A stretch of 64,000 nucleotides of DNA from contig JADGHE010000008.1 of NCBI GenBank assembly GCA_019689555.1, positions 16,725 to 80,724 of the forward strand, in the 5' to 3' direction. The first letter of the stretch is position 1; each line of letters opens with the position of its first letter. Positions 1 through 9,298 of this stretch are shown in pieces. The notes beneath the pieces are model-generated. The model did no database searches and had not been told where the DNA came from. It worked only from the letters and a program-made list of their open reading frames with translations. Origin of the DNA: Variibacter sp. (GTDB taxonomy: Bacteria; Pseudomonadota; Alphaproteobacteria; Rhizobiales; Xanthobacteraceae). The translations under genes were made by a program, and so were the position numbers.

Positions 1-658
1 TCACCGCCACGGTGAACGCGAGCGGCAGGACCGCGCCGATCCAGCCGCCCACGCCGAGCGCGCCCAGCATGACCACGAAGCCGGCGAACACCTTGAGCGT
101 GATGTGCCCGGCCAGCATGTTGGCAAAAAGACGCACGCTGTGGGAGATCGGCCGCGAAATGAACGACATGACCTCGATGCACACGATCAGCGGCAGAATG
201 TAGACCGGAATGCCGCTCGGCGCGAAGAGCTTCAGGAACTTCACGCCGTGGTGCATGACGCCGGAGACGATGACGGTAAAGAACACGAGCAGCGCGAGCG
301 CCGCCGTGACGACAATGTGGCTCGTCACCGTGAACCCGCCGAGCGGGATCATCCCCAACATGTTCAGGAACAGAACGAACATAAAGATCGAGAACACGAA
401 GGGGAAAAACCGCAAGCCCTCAGGGCCCGCGGTACTGCGGATCATGTCCGCCACGAATTCGTAGGAGAGTTCGGCGAGCGTTTGCGCGCGGCCGGGCACG
501 AGGCTGCGCTTCGCGGTCGCCCCGATCATCAGCAGCGAGATGCCGACGACCGCAATGCCCATGAACAGCGCGGAGTTGGTGAAGGCGATCTCGTGGCCCG
601 CGACCGTGCCAAGCGTGTAGATCTTGGTGATCTGAAACTGATGAATCGGGTCCGCCAT
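1..658 (-). CDS. atpB: F0F1 ATP synthase subunit a (partial, C-terminus off the window)
   Basis: Subunit a is the membrane half-channel protein of the F0 proton motor, working against the c-ring. The 219 visible residues start MADPIHQFQITKIYTLG and contain several hydrophobic segments and the family motif RLFANMLAGH, whose arginine is the essential proton-path residue (Arg210 in E. coli). The reading frame is open to base 1, so only the last part is missing. It lies 82 bases downstream of the AtpZ/AtpI-family gene in the same direction, the usual start of an alphaproteobacterial F0 operon; atpE and atpF would be expected beyond the edge. Confidence 0.97.
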   Translation of the reverse strand, partial: MADPIHQFQITKIYTLGTVAGHEIAFTNSALFMGIAVVGISLLMIGATAKRSLVPGRAQTLAELSYEFVADMIRSTAGPEGLRFFPFVFSIFMFVLFLNMLGMIPLGGFTVTSHIVVTAALALLVFFTVIVSGVMHHGVKFLKLFAPSGIPVYILPLIVCIEVMSFISRPISHSVRLFANMLAGHITLKVFAGFVVMLGALGVGGWIGAVLPLAFTVAV

Positions 659-740
659 GACCTCGGTCGGTCCTCGTCACCTGCAGCCGGCGAGGGCGCC
701 GGCGAACTGAAAGCGCAATCCAAACCCGCGCCGTGACCAC

Positions 741-1097
741 TCAGAGCCTGCGCTCCGGAATGACCCCCGCCGAACGCATGACGGTGAGCACGCCGCCGGC
801 AAAGCCGAGCATCACGAGCACGATGAAGCCCCACGGCGATGTGCCGAGCAGGTAATCGAAGCCGAGCCCGATTCCCGCCCCCACGATTACGCCGCCCACC
901 AGCTCGGCAGAAAGCCGCAGCCCACGGGCAAGCCCCGAAACGTCGGAGACTGACCCCGCACCGGGGCCGTTCTTGGCTGCCCGGCCCGCCCGTGCCCGGT
1001 CGAGCCGCTCGCCGAGACGCCGGAGCCTCGCGGAGAGAGCGGCCTCATCGGCCGGCGTCCCGTTTCGCTCCCCTCGCTTGCGGGCGCCGTCAGCCAT
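741..1097 (-). CDS. atpI: AtpZ/AtpI family protein
   Basis: This 118-residue protein has a charged, Arg/Glu-rich N-terminal half and two C-terminal hydrophobic segments around a GVIVGAGIGLGFDYLLG stretch, the pattern of the AtpZ/AtpI family that assists F0 assembly and ion uptake. The frame stays open up to 1202, but the ATG at 1097 (MADGARKRGE) is preferred because a strong promoter at 1162-1190 lies inside the longer reading and would not transcribe it. It is the first gene of the atp F0 operon, followed by atpB. Family membership is clear; the exact role is inferred from relatives. Confidence 0.88.
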   Translation of the reverse strand: MADGARKRGERNGTPADEAALSARLRRLGERLDRARAGRAAKNGPGAGSVSDVSGLARGLRLSAELVGGVIVGAGIGLGFDYLLGTSPWGFIVLVMLGFAGGVLTVMRSAGVIPERRL

Positions 1098-1161
1098 GCC
1101 TTCGACACCCGCAAAGCCCGAGAAAACCGAGACGTTTTCGCCGTCCCTGAAAGCCGCGCGG

Positions 1162-1190
1162 ACCATACTGGCGAGGGTATAGCGTGTCAA
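1162..1190 (-). promoter_or_regulatory. Sigma-70-type promoter of the atpI-atpB operon
   Basis: On the minus strand a perfect -35 TTGACA (1190-1185) is followed after exactly 17 bases by TATGGT (1167-1162). Transcription would start near 1155, about 58 bases before the atpI ATG at 1097. This is the best promoter match in the window and it decides the atpI start. Confidence 0.7.
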
Positions 1191-1372
1191 GAATCCGCGC
1201 ACGCGGGCGAACGCCCTGAATTTGAATAGAAAATGCGCCCGAGACGAATCGGTCGCAGGTGCGGCCGGGGCGCTTCTTCGCGCGCCGACCGCGGCCGCAG
1301 GGCGCCCGCCGCGCGGATGAATCCGAGACCCGCATGCTATGCTTCGGCGGCGGCGGCTGGAGAACCATCCCG

Positions 1373-2002
1373 ATGACCGAGACCATCGACTACTTCTATT
1401 CGCTCGCCTCTCCCTGGGCTTATATAGGCCACGCGCCCTTCATGGACATGGTCCGGCGGCACGGCCTTGCGGTTCGGCACAAGCCGGTCCCGCTCGGCAA
1501 GGTGTTTGCCGAGACCGGCGGCCTGCCGCTCAGCAAGCGCGCGCCGGCGCGGCAGCGCTACCGCATTCTCGAACTGCAGCGCTGGCGCGAGAAGCGGGGC
1601 CTCAAATTCCATCTGCGGCCGAAGAACTGGCCATTCGACGCAACGCTTGCCGATTGCTTCGTCATCGCCATGCTGCAGGCCGGGCACGACCCCGACCGGT
1701 TTCTCCGCCGCGCCTTCGCGGCCGTGTGGGAGGACGAAATGTCGCTGGCCGACGAAGCCTCCCTGCTCAAGGTTGCGGCCGCCGCGGGCGTGCCGGACGC
1801 GGCGCGGCTGCTCGACGCCGCCAAAGGCGACGAGGCGCGCGCGACCTACGAAGCCAACTACCGCGACGCGCTCGCCGTCGACGCCTTCGGCTCGCCCGTT
1901 TATGTGCGCGACGGCGAGCCGTTCTGGGGGCAGGATCGTCTCGACCTGCTCGAGGAAGCGGTGAAGTCCGGCCGGCCGGGCTATCGGTCGGACGCGGCCT
2001 AG
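1373..2002 (+). CDS. 2-hydroxychromene-2-carboxylate isomerase-like DsbA-family protein
   Basis: A 209-residue thioredoxin-fold (DsbA/GST-kappa-like) protein beginning [20 protein letters not shown]. The S-P-W-A-Y segment occupies the position of the active-site serine region of NahD-type 2-hydroxychromene-2-carboxylate isomerases, which use glutathione in aromatic ring degradation. There is no CxxC, so it is not a disulfide oxidase. Upstream in-frame codons give an Arg-rich run unlike the family, so ATG 1373 is chosen. It precedes a dehalogenase gene by 68 bases, so the two may be co-transcribed. The physiological substrate cannot be read from sequence; it could equally be a general GSH-dependent isomerase or oxidoreductase. 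Confidence 0.82.
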   Translation: MTETIDYFYSLASPWAYIGHAPFMDMVRRHGLAVRHKPVPLGKVFAETGGLPLSKRAPARQRYRILELQRWREKRGLKFHLRPKNWPFDATLADCFVIAMLQAGHDPDRFLRRAFAAVWEDEMSLADEASLLKVAAAAGVPDAARLLDAAKGDEARATYEANYRDALAVDAFGSPVYVRDGEPFWGQDRLDLLEEAVKSGRPGYRSDAA

Positions 2003-2070
2003 CCGCGAAAGTCTGCGCCCGCGCCTGCCCGCGCCCCCGCGCGATGCGGGAAAACGGCTGGAGAGTCGCC

Positions 2071-2976
2071 ATGACCGGGCTTGCCGACCTCTATCCCGGC
2101 TTCGAGTCGCGCTGGATCGACACGTCCGCCGGCCGCATCTTCGCCCGCGTCGGCGGGTCGGGCGCGCCGCTCCTGCTGCTGCACGGCTATCCGCAGACGA
2201 ACGTGATGTGGCACCGTGTCGCGCCGACCCTGGCGGCGCGCTGCACGCTCGTGATCGCCGATCTGCCCGGCTACGGCTGGTCCGTCGCGCCGCGCTCCGA
2301 TGCGGCGCACACGCCCTATACCAAGCGCGCCATGGCCGCCGCGATGGTGGACGTGATGGAAGCGCTCGGCTTCGTGCATTTCGGCGTGGCGGGCCACGAT
2401 CGCGGCGGGCGCGTCGGCTATCGTCTCGCGCTCGACCATCCCGGCCGGGTCGACAGGCTCGCCGTGCTCGACATCGTGCCGACTTACGCCATGTGGTCGC
2501 GCATGGACAGAGCGATGGCGCTGCGGGTTTGGCACTGGCCGTTCCTGGCGCAGCCCGAACCGCTGCCGGAGACGCTCATCGGCAAGGCGCCGGTCGAGTT
2601 CTGGAACTGGCTCGCCGCGAGCTGGACCAAGAGCAGGAACCTGTCCTGCTTCGATCCGCGCGCGCTTGCGCATTATCACGCCTTCTTCCAGGACCCGACG
2701 CGCATCCACGCAACCTGTGAGGACTACCGCGCCGGCGCAGCCGCGGACTTCGCCCACGACGAGGAAGACCGGCAGGCCGGCGCGAGCATCGCCTGTCCCG
2801 TGTTGACGCTGTGGGGTGGTGCCGGCATTCCGGGCGCGGCCACGGAACCGCTCGCGATCTGGCGCGAATGGGCGCGCGATGTGCGCGGGCAGGGGATCGA
2901 TTCCGGCCACTTCCTGTGCGAGGAAAATCCCGAGGCGACCGCCGAGGCGTTGCTGGAGTTCTTCGGCGCGGGTTAA
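2071..2976 (+). CDS. Haloacetate (fluoroacetate) dehalogenase, alpha/beta-hydrolase
   Basis: A 301-residue alpha/beta-hydrolase. Counting from ATG 2071, the residues reported as catalytic in the Rhodopseudomonas fluoroacetate dehalogenase RPA1163 fall at the same numbers here: nucleophile D110 in GHDRGGR, carboxylate-binding R111 and R114, acid D134, halide pocket H155-W156 (VWHWPF) and Y219, and base H280 (DSGHF). These enzymes hydrolyse haloacetates to glycolate plus halide in the cytoplasm, some cleaving C-F bonds. A slightly longer start at 2044 is possible but would break the numbering match. Activity on fluoroacetate versus chloroacetate is inference. Confidence 0.85.
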   Translation: MTGLADLYPGFESRWIDTSAGRIFARVGGSGAPLLLLHGYPQTNVMWHRVAPTLAARCTLVIADLPGYGWSVAPRSDAAHTPYTKRAMAAAMVDVMEALGFVHFGVAGHDRGGRVGYRLALDHPGRVDRLAVLDIVPTYAMWSRMDRAMALRVWHWPFLAQPEPLPETLIGKAPVEFWNWLAASWTKSRNLSCFDPRALAHYHAFFQDPTRIHATCEDYRAGAAADFAHDEEDRQAGASIACPVLTLWGGAGIPGAATEPLAIWREWARDVRGQGIDSGHFLCEENPEATAEALLEFFGAG

Positions 2977-3009
2977 ACCAATGACCAGGTGAAAGCCGGG
3001 ACGGCCGTC

Positions 3010-4098
3010 ATGAATGCGCTTGATCGCCAGGCCATGTATTCCGGGACCAAGGAGGTCTCGCCCGCCTTGCGCTTCGATACGGCGCGGCTCGAAGCCTATC
3101 TGGCCGCGCACGTGCCGGGCTTCGCCGGCCCCCTCACGGTGAGGCAGTTCAAGGGCGGCCAGTCCAACCCGACCTACAAGCTCGAGACGCCCGCGCGCAC
3201 CTATGTTCTGCGCCGCAAGCCGCCGGGCAAGCTCCTGCCCTCTGCGCACGCGGTCGACCGCGAGTTCCGCGTCATCAGCGCGCTTTCGGCGCAAGGGTTT
3301 CCGGTCGCCGCGCCGGTGCTCTATTGCGACGACGACAGCGTGGTCGGCACGCCGTTCTACATCATGAGCCATGTCGAGGGCCGCGTCTTCTGGACGCCGC
3401 ACATGGAGGGCTCGACGCCGGCCGAGCGCCGCGCCGTCTACGACGCGATGAACGCCACGCTCGCGCGCCTGCACAGCTTCGACCCGGCCGCGATCGGGCT
3501 CGGCGATTTCGGCCGCGGCGAGAACTATGTCGCGCGCCAGGTGGCCCGCTGGTCGAAGCAATACCGCGCCTCCGAGACCGAGACGATCGAGGAGATGGAG
3601 CGGCTCATGGAGTGGCTGCCCGAGCACCTGCCGCCCCCCGGGCCGGTGCGGCTCGTGCATGGCGACTACCGCCTCGACAACCTCATCGTCGCCCCCGACG
3701 CGCCGCAGATCGTCGCCGTGCTCGACTGGGAGCTGTCGACGCTCGGCGACCCGCTCGCCGACTTCACCTACCACCTGATGCAGTGGAACATGCCGCGCTT
3801 CGACGGCGCGACGGCTGGCACCGCCTCGCTCGTCGGCCTCGACCTGCCGGCGCTCGGCATTCCGACGCTCGGCGACTATGTGGACGCCTATGTCGCGCGC
3901 ACCGGGCTCGATCCGCGCCCGCATCTCGACATCTACGCGGCCTACAACTTCTTCCGCCTCGCGGCGATCCTGCAGGGCATCGTCGGGCGCGTGCGCGACG
4001 GCACCGCGACCAACGAGAATGCGCCGGCGCGCGCCGCGCTCGTCCGCCCGCTGGCGGAGGTGGGCTGGAGTTACGCGCGGAAGGCAGGGGCGCGGTGA
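3010..4098 (+). CDS. APH-like phosphotransferase (ACAD10/11-type kinase domain)
   Basis: A protein of about 362 residues of the aminoglycoside/choline phosphotransferase fold. Visible kinase elements are the N-terminal GGQSNPTYKL loop, the catalytic HGDYRLDN (Brenner motif) and the metal-binding LDWELSTLGDP. This combination is typical of the bacterial proteins related to the kinase half of human ACAD10/11, which phosphorylate 4-hydroxyacyl-CoA in beta-oxidation of hydroxy fatty acids. GTG 2989 is an alternative start seven codons upstream. The stop overlaps the GTG of the next gene (GTGA), suggesting translational coupling with the patatin-like lipase. Substrate is not evident. Confidence 0.85.
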   Translation: MNALDRQAMYSGTKEVSPALRFDTARLEAYLAAHVPGFAGPLTVRQFKGGQSNPTYKLETPARTYVLRRKPPGKLLPSAHAVDREFRVISALSAQGFPVAAPVLYCDDDSVVGTPFYIMSHVEGRVFWTPHMEGSTPAERRAVYDAMNATLARLHSFDPAAIGLGDFGRGENYVARQVARWSKQYRASETETIEEMERLMEWLPEHLPPPGPVRLVHGDYRLDNLIVAPDAPQIVAVLDWELSTLGDPLADFTYHLMQWNMPRFDGATAGTASLVGLDLPALGIPTLGDYVDAYVARTGLDPRPHLDIYAAYNFFRLAAILQGIVGRVRDGTATNENAPARAALVRPLAEVGWSYARKAGAR

Positions 4099-5108
4099 GC
4101 GCGGCCTTGCCCGGCGTTCCGTCTCCGCCATCCGCGCGTGAACGCCGCCTGATGCCGCCGCGGGTCTTCGCGTGCGGGCCCGCGCCCGTGTCCGCGCCCC
4201 TGCCGTCGTTCTCTCCTCCGAGGGAAAGCGAGGGCGTGCAGGCCTCGAGCGCGGCCCAGCGCGGCTCTCAGGGTCCCGCGGCTCCGGCGCGCGGACTGGC
4301 CCTCGTGCTCGGCGGCGGCGGCGCCCGCGGGCTTGCACACATTCCGGTGCTCGAGGCGCTCGACGAGCTCGGCGTCCGCCCCGCCGTCATTTCCGGAAGC
4401 TCGATCGGCGCCGTCATCGGCGCCGCCTACGCGGCCGGCATGAGCGGCAAGGAGATTCGGCGGTATGTGGTGGCCCTGCTGCACGACCGCCCTGAAATTC
4501 TGCGCCGGCTCGTCGCCGCCCGCGCCGCCTCGCTCGCCGAGCTGTTCTCGGCGCGGTTCGGCAATCCGATGCTGATCGACGCCGAGCAGCTCGTCGCGCT
4601 GTTCATGCCCGAGCGGGTGCCGAGGACGTTCGGCGACCTCGCGATCCGGCTCAAGGTGATGACGACGGACCTCTACGCCCGCGCCGAGCGGGTGTTCGAG
4701 GAGGGGCCGCTGCGCCCGGCGCTCGCCGCATCGATGGCGGTGCCGGGCCTCGTGCGCCCGGTCGTGATCGACGGCCGGGTGCTCATCGACGGCTCGGCCG
4801 TCAACCCGCTGCCGTTCGACATCGTGCGGGACGACGGATATCTCACGCTCGCCGTGGACACGTCGGTCGGCCCCGTGGCGCCGCGCGGGGTTCCCGATCC
4901 GTGGGACGCGCTGTTCTCGGCCATCCAGGTGATGGGATACACGATCGTCGCCGCGAAGCTGCGCACCGGGCCGCCCGACATCGTCATCCGCCCGAAGGTC
5001 GGGGCCTTCCGGCTGCTCGATTTCCTCCATGTCAGCGCCATTCTGCGCGCGGCCGACCCCGTGAAGGCGGAGGTGAAGGCGCGCCTCGCGCCGTTCATCG
5101 CGGCGTAA
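4095..5108 (+). CDS. Patatin-like phospholipase (RssA/NTE type)
   Basis: A patatin-domain serine lipase or esterase. It has the oxyanion-hole loop LGGGGARGLAH, the nucleophile elbow GSSIGA and the second dyad element IDGSAVNPLP, where Ser replaces the more usual Gly or Ala after DG. The GTG at 4095 overlaps the preceding TGA, favouring a coupled start and 337 residues; ATG 4152 is an alternative, since the first 70 or so residues are Pro/Ala/Ser-rich and lie outside the domain. No signal peptide or membrane segment is seen, so it is probably a cytoplasmic or membrane-peripheral hydrolase of acyl lipids. Physiological substrate unknown. Confidence 0.87.
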   Translation: MSAALPGVPSPPSARERRLMPPRVFACGPAPVSAPLPSFSPPRESEGVQASSAAQRGSQGPAAPARGLALVLGGGGARGLAHIPVLEALDELGVRPAVISGSSIGAVIGAAYAAGMSGKEIRRYVVALLHDRPEILRRLVAARAASLAELFSARFGNPMLIDAEQLVALFMPERVPRTFGDLAIRLKVMTTDLYARAERVFEEGPLRPALAASMAVPGLVRPVVIDGRVLIDGSAVNPLPFDIVRDDGYLTLAVDTSVGPVAPRGVPDPWDALFSAIQVMGYTIVAAKLRTGPPDIVIRPKVGAFRLLDFLHVSAILRAADPVKAEVKARLAPFIAA

Positions 5109-5271
5109 ACCCGCCTGCGCCGCAGATCCAAAGGACGGGCGAAGGGGGGCGTCCGCCCCTTGCGCGGGCCTGCGGCCTTGCCGCCTTCGCCGCGTGCGGA
5201 GCGCGCCGGAAAAAGCCCCTTCCGCCGGCGGTTTCCGGCCCCGCGCTTGCGATTCGACGGCGAGAAATCTA

Positions 5272-5300
5272 CTGGCGAAAGGCTTCAGGATCGGTATGGT
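5272..5300 (+). promoter_or_regulatory. Possible promoter of efp
   Basis: A TATGGT -10-like box (5295-5300) lies 17 bases after CTGGCG (5272-5277), a weak -35. The efp GTG is 66 bases beyond the -10. The remaining 250-base gap from 5109 shows no other recognisable element. Confidence 0.25.
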
Positions 5301-5366
5301 GCGCGCCGATTGGGCCGCTCACCCGGCCGTGGGCCGCCCCTGTTCCAGGCATTTGAGGGATCGTTC

Positions 5367-5933
5367 GTGAAAGTCATCGCCAGCTCGCTCCGCAAGGGCA
5401 ACATCGTCGAACTCGACGGCAAGCTTTATGTCGTCCTCAGCGCGGAAAACATCCACCCCGGCAAGGGCACGCCGGTGACGCAGCTCGACATGCGCCGCCT
5501 GTCCGACGGCGTGAAGGTGTCCGAGCGCTTCCGCACGACCGAACAGGTCGAGCGCGCCCATGTGGAGGAACGCGACTTCACGTTCCTGTACAACGACGGC
5601 GACGGCTACCACTTCATGAACACCGAGACCTACGATCAGGTGACGGTGCCGGAGGATCTCGTGGGCGAGCAGGCCGCGTATCTTGCGCCCGATATGAAGG
5701 TGAAGCTCAGCCTCTACGAGCAGACGCCGGTCGCGATCGAGCTGCCGCAGCGCGTCGTGCTCGAAGTGGTGGAGACGGAGCCGACGGTGAAGGGCCAGAC
5801 CGCGTCGTCCTCCTACAAGCCGGCCGTACTTTCGAACGGCGTGCGCACGATGGTGCCCCCGCACATCACGCCGGGCACCCGCATCGTGGTGATGACGGCC
5901 GACGGCTCCTACGTCGAACGGGCGAAGGATTAG
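5367..5933 (+). CDS. efp: Translation elongation factor P
   Basis: EF-P binds between the P and E sites and rescues ribosomes stalled on polyproline. The protein is 188 residues, the family length, starts [12 protein letters not shown] and ends [10 protein letters not shown]. The loop PGKG carries the conserved lysine (Lys33) that is post-translationally modified in many bacteria. GTG 5367 is set by a TGAGGGA ribosome-binding site at 5354-5360, six bases upstream. No epmA or epmB gene is visible nearby. The gene stands alone between the patatin gene and the convergent type I secretion genes. Confidence 0.97.
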   Translation: MKVIASSLRKGNIVELDGKLYVVLSAENIHPGKGTPVTQLDMRRLSDGVKVSERFRTTEQVERAHVEERDFTFLYNDGDGYHFMNTETYDQVTVPEDLVGEQAAYLAPDMKVKLSLYEQTPVAIELPQRVVLEVVETEPTVKGQTASSSYKPAVLSNGVRTMVPPHITPGTRIVVMTADGSYVERAKD

Positions 5934-6203
5934 CGCGCCTCCGGCTGAGCAAAATCACAGGCGCGACGGCCGCTACCGCCCGCCGAAGCGGCGCAGCGCG
6001 CAGCCCTGCGGGACGGGTCTCTGCTGCTGCGCCGTCACCCTGAGGTGCGCGCGCGGCCTTGCAGGCGCCGCGCCTGCCGCGCCTCCCGCAACGACTTTTT
6101 CACGGTTCCGACCGTCGTCCTGCGCGGCTCGCTTCGCCCGTGCCTCGGACGACGGTTTTTACTTCCGCGCGGCCGTGGAGCAATAAAGCCGGCGCGCCGC
6201 GCT

Positions 6204-7523
6204 CTACCGCTCACGGAAGGTGCGCGCGATCTGCTCCTGCAGGGGCTTCAGGAGATAGTCGAGCGGCGTGCGGTCCTGGGTGCGGATGAAGACCTCGGTC
6301 GGCATGCCCGGCATCAGGCGCAGATCGCCGAGGCGCTTGGCCTCGCCCGGCCTGAGGTTGATCTGGACGAGGTAGTAGGCCTGGCCCGCGCCGTTCTGGC
6401 CCGCCGGCTCGCGCGTGAGGTCCGCGCCGACGCGCGAAACGAAGCCTTCGAGGTCCGGCGTGGTGCGGCGGTTGCCCGCCAGGACGCGGATGCGGACCTC
6501 GGCGCCGATCTCGACCTGGTCGATGTCCTGCGGGGCCACCTTGGCCTCGACGACGAGCGCGTCCGTGCGCGGCACGATCTGCATGATCGTCTCGCCCTTG
6601 GCGATGACGCCGCCCACCGTGTGCACGGCGAGCTGATGCACGAACCCCGCCTGCGGCGCGCGGATGTCTATGCGGCGCAGCTCGTCCTTCGCCGCGGTCA
6701 GGCGCTCCTGCAGTTCGGCGATGCGCGCCTCCGTCTCGCGCAGGTCCTTGAGCACCTCGGTGCGAAAGTCCTGATCGAGCTGCAGGATCTGCAGCTCCGT
6801 CTCGGCGATCTTGCCCTTGGCGCGGGCGATCTCGGCGACGAACTGGCCGCGCTCGCCCTGCAGCTTCGCCTGGTCGCGCTGCAGCGCCATGTAGCGGACG
6901 ATGGTGACGAGGTTCTTCTTGAACAGGTCGACGACGCCCGTCAGCTCGTCCTCGATGAACTTGATCTCCTTCTCCTTCGCCGCCTGCTGGGCGGCGAGCC
7001 CGCGCACCTCGTTCTCGGTCTGGGCGATGCGCTCGCGCAGCTGCGAGCGCTGGCCGAGACGGGCCTGGCGGCGGGACTCGAAGAGCCTGCGTTCGCCGGC
7101 GATGGCGCTCGCCACGCTCTCATCCCCCTGCCGGCTCAGGAGCTCGTCCGGAAACGCGATGGCGTCCGCCCCGTCACGCTCGGCCATCAGGCGCGCCCGG
7201 CGGGCCAGGAACTGATCGAGCTGGGACTGCACGATGCCGAGCGTCGCGCGGGTGAGCGTGTCGTCGAGCCGCACCAGGATCTGGCCGGCCTCCACCTCCT
7301 CGCCCTCCTCGACGAAGATCTCGCCGACGATGCCGCCCGAGGCGTGCTGCACGCGCTTGACGTTCGATTCGACGACCACGGTGCCGCCGGCGATGACGGC
7401 GCCGGACAGGTGCGTCGCCGCCGCCCAGCTTCCGACCCCGCCGACGGCGAGCGCGATCGCGGCGAGCCCGATGCGGTTGAGCCTGCGGATGGCCTGCCTG
7501 GGATCGCGCTGGATGTCGGCCAT
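6204..7523 (-). CDS. Type I secretion membrane-fusion (HlyD-family) adaptor
   Basis: A 439-residue periplasmic adaptor that links an inner-membrane ABC exporter to an outer-membrane channel. It has a short cytoplasmic N-terminus, one membrane anchor at about residues 18-38, a lipoyl/barrel-sandwich half (IVGEIFVEEGEEVEAGQILV), a long Gln/Glu/Arg-rich coiled coil in the middle and a C-terminal beta-barrel region ending in PLDYLLKPLQEQIARTFRER, typical of the PrtE/HlyD type I secretion family. The AGGAGG site five bases before ATG 7523 fixes the start. It lies 26 bases after the ABC exporter gene in the same operon. Confidence 0.93.
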   Translation of the reverse strand: MADIQRDPRQAIRRLNRIGLAAIALAVGGVGSWAAATHLSGAVIAGGTVVVESNVKRVQHASGGIVGEIFVEEGEEVEAGQILVRLDDTLTRATLGIVQSQLDQFLARRARLMAERDGADAIAFPDELLSRQGDESVASAIAGERRLFESRRQARLGQRSQLRERIAQTENEVRGLAAQQAAKEKEIKFIEDELTGVVDLFKKNLVTIVRYMALQRDQAKLQGERGQFVAEIARAKGKIAETELQILQLDQDFRTEVLKDLRETEARIAELQERLTAAKDELRRIDIRAPQAGFVHQLAVHTVGGVIAKGETIMQIVPRTDALVVEAKVAPQDIDQVEIGAEVRIRVLAGNRRTTPDLEGFVSRVGADLTREPAGQNGAGQAYYLVQINLRPGEAKRLGDLRLMPGMPTEVFIRTQDRTPLDYLLKPLQEQIARTFRER

Positions 7524-7549
7524 CGTTGCCTCCTGCCTCTGGCGCGCGT

Positions 7550-9298
7550 TCAAGCCGCGGACTGCTCGGCCGGCGCGGCGCCCGCCCGCGCGAGAATCCG
7601 GCTCAGCACCTCGTCGCGGGGGCCGAAGGCGTGCTGCGCACCGTTGCGCAGCAGCAAGACCTTGTCGCAGACGGAGAGCGCCGCGGCGCGGTGCGCGATC
7701 ATGATGACGATCGCGCCGCGCGCCTTGGCCTCGACGATCGCGCGCAGAAGCGCGGCTTCGCCCTCGGCGTCGAGATTGGCGTTGGGCTCGTCGAGCACGA
7801 CGAGGAACGGGTTGCCGAACAGCGCGCGCGCCAACGCGACCCGCTGGCGCTGCCCGGCCGAGAGGATGGTCCCGGAATCGCCGATGCGCGTGTCGTATCC
7901 CGCGGGCAGCCGCAGGATCATGTCGTGCGCGCCGGCCGCGCGCGCGGCGGCGATCACCGCTTCGGGGTCGGGGTCGGTCCGCATGCGGGCGATGTTCTCG
8001 GCGACGGTGCCGTCGAACAGCTCCACCGCCTGCGACAGATAGCCGACATGCGGGCCGAGCTGCTCCGGCGACCAGTGCTCGAGCGCGGCGCCGTCGATGC
8101 GCACCGATCCGCGGGCCGGCCGCCAGGCGCCGACGAGCGCGCGCACGAGCGATGTCTTGCCGGACCCGCTGGGCCCCACGATGCCGAGCGCCTCGCCCGC
8201 CTTGAGCCGGAAGTTGACGTTGTTGACGATGATCCTCTGCGTATCGGGCGCCGCGACGACGAGCCGCTCGACGCTGAAGCTGCGGTGCGGCTTCGGCAGC
8301 TCGGTCCGTTCCCGCTCGACGCCGACGCGCGCGAGCACGTCCGCGAGCCGGCGCAGGCTGTCGCGCGCGGCGACGAAACCGCGCCAGTTGGTGATCGCCG
8401 TCTCGATCGGGGCGAGCGCGCGCCCCATCATGATGGAGGCGGCGATCATCGCCCCCGGCGTCAGCTCCTGGCGGATGACGAGGAAGGCGCCCAGCCCCAG
8501 CATCGCCGATTGCAACAGCAGGCGCAGCACGCGCGAGAGGCTGCCGTAGGAGCTGACGATGTCGGACGAACGCTCCACCGAGGCGAGATAGCGCTCGTTG
8601 AGCGCCGTCCACCGCTCCGCCATGGCCTCGCCCAGCCCCATGGCGACGATGGTCTCGCTGTTGCGGCGATCCGCCTCCACCGCCGTCGCGCGCTGGCTCG
8701 CGCCCTTCTGCACCTCGCGCGAGGGCTGGCGGCTCGCGCGCTCCGTCAACACCGTCGTCGCGACGAGGAGGAGGCCGCCCGCCGAGGCGAGCAGCCCCAG
8801 CCAAGGATGAATGAGGTAGCAGATGAACAGAAAGGCCGGCATCCACGGCAGATCGACGATCGCGATCGGCCCGGGACTGGTGAGAAAGGAGCGGATCTGA
8901 TCGAGGTCCCGCACCGGCTGATGGGCATCGCTCACCTGGCGCGTGAGAATGGCGATGCGCACGACGGCGCGGTGCACCACGGTCCCGAGATGGCGGTCCA
9001 AAAGCGCGGCGGCCCGCACCACGATACGGGCGCGGATGAGATCCATCAGCGCCTGGAATCCGTACGCTCCCACCAGGAGACCGGACAGCGCGATGAGGGT
9101 GGGAACGCTGTGGCTCGCCAGCACCCGGTCGTAGACCTGGAGCATGTAGATCGGCCCGGCCAGCATCAAAACATTCACCGCGCCGGAGAACACGGCGACG
9201 CTCAGGAAAGCGCGCCGGCACTCCCGCAACGCCGCCGCAACGGCCGGATGCGGGGCAGGCCTGGCAGTCACCGCAGGGGGACGCGCCGATCGGTCCAT
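7550..9298 (-). CDS. Type I secretion system permease/ATPase (PrtD-like)
   Basis: A 582-residue ABC exporter half-transporter. The N-terminal membrane domain (about residues 30-310) is followed by the nucleotide-binding domain: Walker A GPSGSGKT at 375-382, signature LSAGQRQR at 479-486, Walker B FLVVLDE at 498-504 and H-loop His536. SAGQ instead of SGGQ is normal for the PrtD/AprD branch, which exports unprocessed RTX-type or lipase/protease substrates and lacks a C39 peptidase domain, as here. It forms an operon with the downstream adaptor gene. No TolC-like gene and no RTX nonapeptide-repeat substrate is present in the window, so the cargo is unknown. Confidence 0.93.
   Translation of the reverse strand: MDRSARPPAVTARPAPHPAVAAALRECRRAFLSVAVFSGAVNVLMLAGPIYMLQVYDRVLASHSVPTLIALSGLLVGAYGFQALMDLIRARIVVRAAALLDRHLGTVVHRAVVRIAILTRQVSDAHQPVRDLDQIRSFLTSPGPIAIVDLPWMPAFLFICYLIHPWLGLLASAGGLLLVATTVLTERASRQPSREVQKGASQRATAVEADRRNSETIVAMGLGEAMAERWTALNERYLASVERSSDIVSSYGSLSRVLRLLLQSAMLGLGAFLVIRQELTPGAMIAASIMMGRALAPIETAITNWRGFVAARDSLRRLADVLARVGVERERTELPKPHRSFSVERLVVAAPDTQRIIVNNVNFRLKAGEALGIVGPSGSGKTSLVRALVGAWRPARGSVRIDGAALEHWSPEQLGPHVGYLSQAVELFDGTVAENIARMRTDPDPEAVIAAARAAGAHDMILRLPAGYDTRIGDSGTILSAGQRQRVALARALFGNPFLVVLDEPNANLDAEGEAALLRAIVEAKARGAIVIMIAHRAAALSVCDKVLLLRNGAQHAFGPRDEVLSRILARAGAAPAEQSAA

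Noticed and set aside
5109..5366. Possible riboswitch or structured leader upstream of efp
   Set aside because: No conserved core or convincing alternative helices could be seen; only a weak promoter and a good ribosome-binding site.
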